Origin: an uncultured Roseburia sp.
GTDB taxonomy: Bacteria > Bacillota > Clostridia > Lachnospirales > Lachnospiraceae
DNA: 12,926 nt
Reading direction: 5' to 3'
Assembly (NCBI GenBank): GCA_947070915.1
Contig: CAMTDY010000073.1
Location: 1 to 12,926, forward strand
Below, piece after piece: positions 6,653 to 12,092 of this stretch; the first letter of the stretch is position 1; each line of letters opens with the position of its first letter. The notes below the pieces were generated by a model. The model did no database searches and was not told where the DNA came from. It was given only the letters and a program-made list of their open reading frames with translations. The position numbers and the translations under genes were made by a program.

Positions 6653-8020
6653 ATGAGACAAAGGAGAAAGACGATAATTGGAATCGTGCTGGCAGTGTTT
6701 TTCCTCACCGGCTGCGGCGGTGAGTTTTCCGGCTTTTCCAGGGAAAGGACAGCTTCCGGCGGGGCAGTTTCCGGAGAAGCGGTCTCTGGCGGAGCCGTGA
6801 AGCCAGTGGGAAAAGACAGATCAGAGAACTATTCTTACTGCAACGAGAAAAACCTGTATTATACGGAGGATGACACAGGAACACTGGTAGAGCATGACCG
6901 TCAGTCCGGAAAAGAACGCAGGCTGCCTGTCAAAGGGATAACTGCCATCTGTTATGTGGATGAAGACTGGGTGTATTATGGGGTTTTCAGCAGTGATGGG
7001 GGGCAGGGTGAAAAGCAGATATGGCGTGCTCCGGTGAGAAAGGAAAATCAGTGGAAACTGGATGAAACAGCGGCAGAATTGATGCTGGAGATAAATCATA
7101 AAAACAGCTGGTGTTGTAGTATCCTATGTAATGGCAGTTATATTGTCTGGACGGAACCAGAAGATGGAAGAAATACCCTTAAATTATATAATATCCGGAA
7201 AAAACAGTATGAGGATGGTCTGAGTTCTTTCTACTTAGGTGTAGAGGGGGTGTTCGGGGAAAGTGTTATCATAACATGTGACAGCGGGCTGGTGGAGAAA
7301 AAGCTAGGGTCAGATACCATAAACCTGATCCGGGGGGATGAAGAAAGGTCCCGCATAATTTACACAGCATCCGATGTTCTGAATAATGAATTATTTTGGA
7401 TGGAGTGGCAGGGCAATGAGAAAAACGACGCCCTCTGGCGGTACCGGCTGGAGGATGGAAAAAAAGAAAAACTTTTCGATCTTGCCCAGATCCGCCAGCT
7501 GCTGAAAGGATGGGGAGCACTGGAAGACTGTGAATGTGAAACGTCAGAGGGACATGAAATCCATCTGGATAACCTGTTTATACGAGGTGATCATCTGTAT
7601 GCACAGTTTTGGATACTGGGAGGACACGATGTGCCCGAATGCCGGAATATGATCGTGATCAGCAAAAAGCGGGATGGTTCCAGTGAGTGGGAGTGGGAGA
7701 AAGAAATAAACGAATATCTTCACAACCCGGAGGCAGACCAGAAGCTATTTGAGAAAATTACTGAAAGTGGGTATGAGTGCGAGAGTATTTACCGAAGCCG
7801 GGGCAGTGTTGTGATGATGGCAGGGGACATCTGCCTGATGTATCTGGAGCATACCGGAGAAAAGAAAAACCAGTTTGCCAGTTATGACTTTCAGACAGGA
7901 ACGTTCAAGTGGCTGACAAAACAGGACTGGCAATGGTGGCTGCCCTATTATGTGAGTGGCAGGGGCCTGAACACATATGTTGATTCAGTTCATGTGCCAA
8001 ACAATTTTGAAATGGAATAA
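6653..8020 (+). CDS. Subfamily C tandem lipoprotein, second copy (455 aa)
   Basis: The frame is open from 6590, but ATG 6653 has AAGGAGG at 6640-6646 with 6-nt spacing and gives a clean signal peptide, MRQRRKTIIGIVLAVFFLTG. Its lipobox is a canonical LTGC (Cys 21), then GGEF. The linker is three units (TASGG, AVSGE, AVSGG, then AVKP). The body follows gene 5 throughout: YSYCNEKNLYYTEDD, ITAICYVDEDWVYYGVF, IWRAPVRKENQWKLDETAAEL, LYNIRKKQYE, LWRYRLEDGKKEK and YRSRGSVVMMAGDICLMYLE. The end module is ASYDFQTGTFKWLTKQD. The signal peptide resembles the FAGC/LTGC type of gene 4 rather than that of its sister gene 5. It is the last lipoprotein of the array, and no terminator is visible before the methyltransferase gene 49 bp downstream. 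It is predicted to be an exported, lipid-anchored protein of unknown function. Confidence 0.9.
   Translation: MRQRRKTIIGIVLAVFFLTGCGGEFSGFSRERTASGGAVSGEAVSGGAVKPVGKDRSENYSYCNEKNLYYTEDDTGTLVEHDRQSGKERRLPVKGITAICYVDEDWVYYGVFSSDGGQGEKQIWRAPVRKENQWKLDETAAELMLEINHKNSWCCSILCNGSYIVWTEPEDGRNTLKLYNIRKKQYEDGLSSFYLGVEGVFGESVIITCDSGLVEKKLGSDTINLIRGDEERSRIIYTASDVLNNELFWMEWQGNEKNDALWRYRLEDGKKEKLFDLAQIRQLLKGWGALEDCECETSEGHEIHLDNLFIRGDHLYAQFWILGGHDVPECRNMIVISKKRDGSSEWEWEKEINEYLHNPEADQKLFEKITESGYECESIYRSRGSVVMMAGDICLMYLEHTGEKKNQFASYDFQTGTFKWLTKQDWQWWLPYYVSGRGLNTYVDSVHVPNNFEME
6749..6799 (+). repeat. 15-bp tandem repeat encoding AVSGG-type linker (3 units)
   Basis: Units at 6749-6763, 6764-6778 and 6779-6793 encode TASGG, AVSGE and AVSGG, followed by GCCGTG (AV). 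This is the shortest and most degenerate tract type, like that of gene 5. Confidence 0.85.
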
Positions 8021-8069
8021 ACAAGCCGCTATGCCATCAAATCCAATGAGAGAAAGGAGTCTTTGCCAG

Positions 8070-9266
8070 ATGCAAAAGGTAAAACAGCTGTTAATGGATC
8101 ATTTAAATGAAGATACGCTGCGCGCCGTCGTCAGTAATGGGAGAAAAAAACAGCTCCCTAGAAAAATTCTGTTCCGCCCCTTTTTAGAGAGGGATCATCT
8201 GATGTTTCAGAGGGAGGAATACCGTGGACAGCAGGTATTTCATAAGAATATGGATAAGGAGGCAGCTGTAGAACAAATTTATACCCTGCTGAAAGAAGAC
8301 TACAAACAGCTGGATCTCCAGTACCAGGACAGAAGTTTTTCTGTTCTTGTAAGCAAAAAAGGAAAGTCCTCGATCAAAGAGCAGCGTCAGCAGATGATTA
8401 AGAAGATCGAGCTCTCCCACAACCGCAGAAAACAGTATATCCTGGAGACAGGGCAGCCGGTTCCTTTTCTCGTGGATCTGGGGGTGCAGACAGAAGACGG
8501 CAGGATCATCGATAAGAAATATAAAAAATACAGGCAGATCAACAGGTTTCTGGAGTTTATACGGGACATACTCCCGGAACTCAGACAGAAGCAGTCTTTC
8601 GGAAAACCCTTGAGGATCATTGATTTTGGCTGTGGGAAATCTTACCTTACTTTTGCAGTTTATTATTATTTGAAGATCATGCAGGGGATCGAGGTGGAGA
8701 TGACAGGGCTGGACCTGAAACAGGATGTGATCGCCCGCTGCAATGGCCTGGCAGAAAAATATGGATATGGGAGCCTGCATTTTTCCCAGGGAGACATCGG
8801 TTCCTATGAGGGGGCTGACCAGGTGGATCTGGTGATCACCCTGCATGCCTGCGATACAGCGACAGACCTTGCCCTGGATAAGGCAGTGCGCTGGGGGGCA
8901 GAGGTGATTTTGTCTGTGCCCTGCTGTCAGCACGAATTGAATGGACAGATCCGGAGCGAACTGCTGGCGCCTGTCCTGCGCTATGGGATCCTTAAGGAGC
9001 GGTTTGCGGCGCTTCTGACGGATGCTTTGCGGGCAGAACTTCTGGAACAGATGGGCTATGAAGTCCAGATCCTGGAATTTATCGATATGGAACATACTCC
9101 CAAAAACCTTTTGATCCGGGCGGTGAAGAAGAACATCCCAGACGGATCCGGCAACCGGCAGAAGGAGGAAAAAAGCCGGCATCGCCAGGAACAGTTCGAC
9201 CGGCTCTGTGACGCCCTAAACAGCCATGGCACTCTGGAGCAGCTTCTGGAACCTCTGAAAAAATAA
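8070..9266 (+). CDS. Class I SAM-dependent methyltransferase, METTL25/Methyltransf_32-like (398 aa)
   Basis: The start ATG at 8070 has AAAGGAG at 8053-8059. Upstream in-frame ATGs (7977, 8046) lack ribosome binding sites, and the first lies inside gene 6. Residues 1-160 are a Lys/Arg-rich N-terminal region. The Rossmann methyltransferase core follows: motif I IIDFGCGKSYLTF (183-195), the acidic strand-2 end GLDLKQDV (213-220), GDI (241-243), and DLVITLHACDTATDLAL (253-269). SVPCCQHELN (282-291) follows, whose Cys-Cys pair and HAC-x-TATD motif are typical of the family that includes eukaryotic METTL25-like proteins (Methyltransf_32, Pfam PF13679). The C-terminus (350-398) is charged. The basic N-terminal region could bind RNA, which is inference; the substrate is unknown. 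It starts 49 bp after the lipoprotein array and may be read through from it. Methyltransferase identity is near certain; the subfamily is less so. Confidence 0.87.
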   Translation: MQKVKQLLMDHLNEDTLRAVVSNGRKKQLPRKILFRPFLERDHLMFQREEYRGQQVFHKNMDKEAAVEQIYTLLKEDYKQLDLQYQDRSFSVLVSKKGKSSIKEQRQQMIKKIELSHNRRKQYILETGQPVPFLVDLGVQTEDGRIIDKKYKKYRQINRFLEFIRDILPELRQKQSFGKPLRIIDFGCGKSYLTFAVYYYLKIMQGIEVEMTGLDLKQDVIARCNGLAEKYGYGSLHFSQGDIGSYEGADQVDLVITLHACDTATDLALDKAVRWGAEVILSVPCCQHELNGQIRSELLAPVLRYGILKERFAALLTDALRAELLEQMGYEVQILEFIDMEHTPKNLLIRAVKKNIPDGSGNRQKEEKSRHRQEQFDRLCDALNSHGTLEQLLEPLKK

Positions 9267-9315
9267 CAATATTTTGAAAATTAATGTCATATGGCAGCTC
9301 TGCAGTGTTAACTTT

Positions 9316-9345
9316 TTGCCTGCATTTACCGATATGTATTATAAG
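9316..9345 (+). promoter_or_regulatory. Candidate sigma-A promoter before the 75-codon small gene
   Basis: TTGCCT (9316-9321) and TATAAG (9340-9345) are spaced by 18 bp. They match the consensus hexamers at four and five positions. No clear terminator separates it from the methyltransferase, so it may be an additional rather than the sole promoter. Confidence 0.35.
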
Positions 9346-9443
9346 AAAAGATTTTTCTATCATGTATTTGCAGAAATAAGCTCAAGGAGGAGATCAAAGC
9401 AGAGACAATTCAAAAAATCTACAGAATTCAAGAGATTCATCCG

Positions 9444-9671
9444 GTGAAGCATACGTCAAAGATTCGGTATGATGGAAATGAGCCACAGGAGGGCGGAGGA
9501 GATTTCCAGCAGGCGCTTGAATCGGCAAGGGCAAAGCGGACAGCAAAGGAGAGTCACGGAAACGCAGTTCCCGGTGAAGTCCTTGCGAGGATGGGCGGTC
9601 TGAATCAGTATGATCGAAATGCAAGAGAAATCTTTTTTGTAATGAGTTCAGAAACAGACTATAAGTGCTGA
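9444..9671 (+). CDS. Small hypothetical protein (75 aa from GTG; start uncertain)
   Basis: The shortest standard reading begins at GTG 9444 (MKHTSKIRYDGNEPQEGG) and stops at 9669-9671. However, the same frame is open upstream to a stop at 9342-9344 and reads LKEEIKAETIQKIYRIQEIHP before the GTG. That is protein-like sequence continuous with the rest, and it has no ATG, GTG or TTG in it. The only strong ribosome binding site, AAGGAGG at 9384-9390, is 53 nt before the GTG. The real start may therefore be a non-standard ATC (9393) or ATT (9408) codon, or the start codon has been lost. The protein is hydrophilic with no signal peptide or membrane segment. The end GGLNQYDRNAREIFFVMSS looks folded rather than random. 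No family is recognised. It lies alone between the methyltransferase gene and rsmD. Confidence 0.55.
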   Translation: MKHTSKIRYDGNEPQEGGGDFQQALESARAKRTAKESHGNAVPGEVLARMGGLNQYDRNAREIFFVMSSETDYKC

Positions 9672-9695
9672 GCCGGAAAAACTACGAAAGGAAGG

Positions 9696-9718
9696 GTGAA
9701 TGAATGAGTTACATTCAC
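9696..9718 (+). other. Stem-loop over a mini-ORF start
   Basis: GTGAATG (9696-9702) and CATTCAC (9712-9718) are perfect 7-bp inverted arms with a 9-nt loop. The stem covers the ATG at 9700, the loop holds the ATG at 9704, and both lie just downstream of AAGGAAGGG. It could shield the start region. It may also be chance in an A/T-rich spacer. Confidence 0.3.
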
Positions 9719-9760
9719 ACTGCACGGTTCAGGGGGGTCGTCTTACAGAGTAAAACGTGA
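9704..9760 (+). CDS. Possible 18-aa mini-ORF upstream of rsmD
   Basis: ATG 9704 follows a purine-rich AAGGAAGGG (9688-9696) and encodes MSYIHTARFRGVVLQSKT before TGA at 9758-9760. It lies about 60 bp before the rsmD promoter. There is no homology that I recognise. The only support is the ribosome-binding-like sequence and the hairpin at its start, so it may not be a gene. The remaining bases of this spacer (9761-9823) show no further structure that I can support beyond short imperfect stems. Confidence 0.2.
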   Translation: MSYIHTARFRGVVLQSKT

Positions 9761-9823
9761 GGCGGCTTTTCTGCGTTTAGGGGGAGAAAATTTTTGGCTG
9801 CGCTAAAATGGGACAGAAAATAG

Positions 9824-9852
9824 TTGAAAAAAAATAGGATTTAGTATACAAT
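9824..9852 (+). promoter_or_regulatory. Sigma-A-type promoter for rsmD
   Basis: The -35 box TTGAAA (9824-9829) and -10 box TACAAT (9847-9852) are separated by exactly 17 bp, in an A/T-rich context with an A-tract in the spacer. The transcript would start near 9859, about 30 nt before the rsmD start codon, leaving room only for the ribosome binding site. Confidence 0.75.
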
Positions 9853-9890
9853 AGCAGAAAAAGCGAATGACCATGGAAATGAGGGAAAAT

Positions 9891-10445
9891 ATGCGCGTTA
9901 TTGCGGGTAAGGCAAGAAGGCTGCCGTTGACTGCCCCGGAGGGGAAGGATACAAGACCTACGACGGACCGGATCAAAGAGACATTATTCAATATCATACA
10001 GGATGAGGTTCCCGGCAGTGTATTTCTGGATCTGTTCAGTGGCAGCGGGGGAATTGCCATCGAGGCGCTGAGCCGGGGAGCAGAGAAGGCAGTTCTTGTG
10101 GAGTTTGGAAAAGAACCCCTGCGCTGCATCCAGGCCAATCTGGCAAAGACCAGGCTGGCTGACCAGGCACTGGTGCTGCCAGTGGAGGTTACTTACGGAA
10201 TATCCAAATTAGAAAGAATGGGACAGGCATTTGATATCATTTATGCGGATCCGCCTTATCGGAAGGGATTTGAGGCGAAACTGACAGATCTGCTGGCACA
10301 TTCCGGGATTGTGAAAGAAGATACGCTGGTGATCCTGGAATCCGCGTTGGATACACCGGCAGACTACGTGGATGAAAATTTTTTTGATTTGGTCAGGATA
10401 AAGGAATATAAGACGAACAAGCACGTTTTTTTAAGAGCAAGGTAG
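9891..10445 (+). CDS. rsmD: 16S rRNA (guanine(966)-N(2))-methyltransferase RsmD (184 aa)
   Basis: RsmD transfers a methyl group from SAM to N2 of G966 of 16S rRNA in the small ribosomal subunit. The frame is open from 9867, but ATG 9891 has GAGGGA a few bases upstream and gives the family's usual first residues, MRVIAGKARRLPL. The length also matches the family (about 180-190). The motifs are TRPTTDRIKETLFNI (21-35), the SAM-binding DLFSGSGGIAIEALSRGA (47-64), the acidic E71 after strand 2, and the catalytic DPPY (120-123) within IIYADPPYRKGFE. The C-terminus has the typical KEYKTNKHVFLR ending. It is headed by its own promoter and followed 20 bp later by the coiled-coil gene, probably as a two-gene operon. 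In many Firmicutes coaD comes next; here it does not. Confidence 0.95.
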   Translation: MRVIAGKARRLPLTAPEGKDTRPTTDRIKETLFNIIQDEVPGSVFLDLFSGSGGIAIEALSRGAEKAVLVEFGKEPLRCIQANLAKTRLADQALVLPVEVTYGISKLERMGQAFDIIYADPPYRKGFEAKLTDLLAHSGIVKEDTLVILESALDTPADYVDENFFDLVRIKEYKTNKHVFLRAR

Positions 10446-10465
10446 AGAAAGGAACAGGTAATTGT

Positions 10466-11074
10466 ATGAACCCATCAAGAATTGAAAAGGCGATAGACGA
10501 GATCTATGAATATGTGGAAAACTGTAAGCCCTCCAAGCTATATCCCAATAAAGTAACGGTTTCCAAAGATGAATTATATGATCTTCTGGATGCTCTCCGC
10601 ATGTGCGCACCGGATGAGATCAAAAGATATCAGAAGGTGATCAACAACCGCAATGAGATCCTTCAGGAAGCCCAGACCCAGGCAGAGCAGATCATGAATA
10701 AGGCAGAAGCCCAGACCCAGCAGCTGCTGGATCAGAACGAACTGGTGCAGACAGCCTATGCCCAGGCAGAACAGATCATAGCCCAGGCCCAGGCCCAGGC
10801 GGAACAGATCGTCAGACAGGCGGTGGGGGAGAGCGAACAGGTCAGGACCTCCGCGCTGTATTATACCAGTGATCTTCTGGGTGAAGCGGGAAGAAACATA
10901 GAGACTTCCCTAAAGGAGCTGGAAAGCAAGTCGACGATGCTCATCAGTGCTTTGAAGAAAGATATCGAGATCATAAAAAATAACCGCACAGAGCTCAAAG
11001 ACCAGATCGACGGTAAATATCCGGAGGAGGCAGCGGCGGAAGAGGAAAATGGATCTTCCGGCGGCGCAGAATAG
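10466..11074 (+). CDS. Coiled-coil protein resembling peripheral-stalk/V-ATPase H-type subunits (202 aa)
   Basis: ATG 10466 has AAAGGAA about 11 nt upstream. Residues 1-60 are a small helical domain with a conserved-looking KPSKLYPNKVTVSKDELYDLLDAL segment. Residues 62-130 are an Ala/Gln/Glu helix with 11-residue spacing (AEQI at 73, 101 and 112; SEQV at 123; TQQL at 84). A second helix (140-182) and an acidic Gly/Ser tail (184-202) follow. Hendecads form right-handed coiled coils, as in ATP synthase b or V-ATPase stalk subunits, and such proteins are often labelled 'ATPase'. No nucleotide-binding motif is present and no rotary ATPase genes are nearby. A DivIVA-like or other scaffold role is equally possible. 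It follows rsmD by 20 bp, and the convergent ylbJ-like gene ends 19 bp beyond it. Confidence 0.85.
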   Translation: MNPSRIEKAIDEIYEYVENCKPSKLYPNKVTVSKDELYDLLDALRMCAPDEIKRYQKVINNRNEILQEAQTQAEQIMNKAEAQTQQLLDQNELVQTAYAQAEQIIAQAQAQAEQIVRQAVGESEQVRTSALYYTSDLLGEAGRNIETSLKELESKSTMLISALKKDIEIIKNNRTELKDQIDGKYPEEAAAEEENGSSGGAE

Positions 11075-11081
11075 CTCTGAG

Positions 11082-11094
11082 GGCATCGTCAGGT
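11082..11094 (+). repeat. 13-bp direct repeat, left copy (GGCATCGTCAGGT)
   Basis: GGCATCGTCAGGT occurs at 11082-11094, touching the stop codon of the ylbJ-like gene, and again at 12057-12069, beyond that gene's start. Both copies are intergenic and in the same orientation. Confidence 0.6.
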
Positions 11095-11957
11095 TACCAG
11101 AGTAAAAATCCAAACAGCAGGGCGAAGAGACTGCTGAGAAACTTTATGATTACATAGGGAACGATGGATAATCCTGTATTTCGCAGCACACTGTTTGTCT
11201 GGGCGGCAGCAGAGAGCCCTCCCAAAGCAGTGAAAGCAAGGCACAGGATTATTTTTGTGTGGTGTGGAATACCTGAGCTGCAGATCATGGCATTCCCTGT
11301 GGTGATCTCCAGAAGACCGCACAGGGGAACCTGGAAGAAGGAGGGCAGGGCCGGAATGCTCTGGATCATCCTGGCAAGGATGGAGAAGAGCATGATGTAC
11401 CCCCCGATCTTTATCAAAAGCAAGGCAGAGGCAGAGATTTCTTCGTCCAGCTGTTCAGAAAAAGCAGCGTCTGGAACAGAAGAATGTCCGGAGGAGGCAT
11501 GCAGAGAAAAACTTCCCCGGAAGAGAGGGGTAAGGAGGTAAAAGCATGCGCTCCCAAGAAAGGCAGACAGGAGTACCGTCAGATAAAAGAAGTATTTTCC
11601 TGAGCCGAGGTGGAGCAGGGTTTCGCCGACAAAAAAAATGACAAACATGGGACTTGGGTTGTTGATGGCGCCGGCAAAGAAAACCGCCTGTCTTTTTGAG
11701 AGAGAGCCATCCTGATACAGCTCTCCGGCGATCTTTGCACCGATGGGATAACCGGACAGGATGCCGGCGGCCAATAGAAGATAACTGAGCCGGTTTCCCT
11801 GCAGTTTTTTCCGGAGCAGGGAGGTGAGGACCGAGAAGGGAAGGAGAGAGGGGACAAGAACGGTAGCCCATAGGACCAGGCCGTTTCTGCCGCCTTCTGC
11901 GGCAGTTTCCGGAAAGACGAGCAGCAGTGCGAGAAATAAAAAACAAAGGATCAGCAT
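11094..11957 (-). CDS. ylbJ: YlbJ-like sporulation/nucleoside-recognition (Gate) membrane protein (287 aa)
   Basis: On the minus strand ATG is at 11957-11955 and the stop at 11096-11094. The in-frame upstream stop and the absence of other start codons fix this start. The only ribosome-binding-like sequence is a weak GGGGGAT. About seven hydrophobic segments are visible. Family motifs are LVPSLLPFSVL (34-44), SGYPIGAK (68-75), INNPSPMF (98-105), LLIKIGGYIMLFSIL (180-194), GLLEITTG (214-221) and LGGLSAAAQ (245-253), corresponding to GLFEIT-x-G and FGG-x-S-x-x-AQ in YlbJ. In Bacillus subtilis, YlbJ is a sigma-E-dependent protein needed for normal sporulation, and the Gate domain is thought to transport or bind a small ligand. 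This copy is shorter than the B. subtilis protein (about 400 residues). It is convergent with the coiled-coil gene, and divergent from degV. Confidence 0.78.
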   Translation of the reverse strand: MLILCFLFLALLLVFPETAAEGGRNGLVLWATVLVPSLLPFSVLTSLLRKKLQGNRLSYLLLAAGILSGYPIGAKIAGELYQDGSLSKRQAVFFAGAINNPSPMFVIFFVGETLLHLGSGKYFFYLTVLLSAFLGSACFYLLTPLFRGSFSLHASSGHSSVPDAAFSEQLDEEISASALLLIKIGGYIMLFSILARMIQSIPALPSFFQVPLCGLLEITTGNAMICSSGIPHHTKIILCLAFTALGGLSAAAQTNSVLRNTGLSIVPYVIIKFLSSLFALLFGFLLW

Positions 11958-12011
11958 GGAAACGATCCCCCAGGGACGTGTTTGTTCATTTTATGAATAA
12001 ATACGCTGCAA

Positions 12012-12042
12012 TATGCCGATAATAAAGAGTACTAGCGGCATA
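12012..12042 (+). promoter_or_regulatory. 7-bp inverted repeat in the ylbJ/degV divergent region
   Basis: TATGCCG (12012-12018) and CGGCATA (12036-12042) are perfect inverted arms 17 bp apart. The left arm touches a -10-like GATAAT (12018-12023), but no good -35 box is visible at the right distance. It could be an operator for a dimeric regulator or an RNA stem in the degV leader. Confidence 0.35.
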
Positions 12043-12048
12043 GAGCCA

Positions 12049-12065
12049 GACGATTTGGCATCGTC
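12049..12065 (+). other. Short perfect hairpin in degV leader
   Basis: GACGAT (12049-12054) and ATCGTC (12060-12065) form a 6-bp stem with loop TTGGC, 27 nt before the degV start. There is no T-run after it, so it is not a terminator. Its right arm is part of the 13-bp direct repeat. Confidence 0.4.
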
Positions 12066-12069
12066 AGGT
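12057..12069 (+). repeat. 13-bp direct repeat, right copy (GGCATCGTCAGGT)
   Basis: This is the second copy of the sequence at 11082-11094. The two copies bracket the ylbJ-like gene and its upstream region, 975 bp apart. Confidence 0.6.
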
Positions 12070-12092
12070 GAAGCGCGGAAATGAGGGAAGTT

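Noticed and set aside
8184..9182. Long minus-strand open frame (332 codons)
   Set aside because: It is antisense to the methyltransferase, whose motifs are unmistakable, and its translation shows no domain pattern.
9301..9330. Possible terminator after the methyltransferase gene
   Set aside because: The only pairings (GGCA/TGCC or TGCAG/CTGCA) are 4-5 bp with large loops, and the T-run lies inside rather than after the stem.
11076..11108. Bidirectional terminator between the convergent genes
   Set aside because: CTCTG/CAGAG gives only a 5-bp stem with an 18-nt loop, too weak to call.
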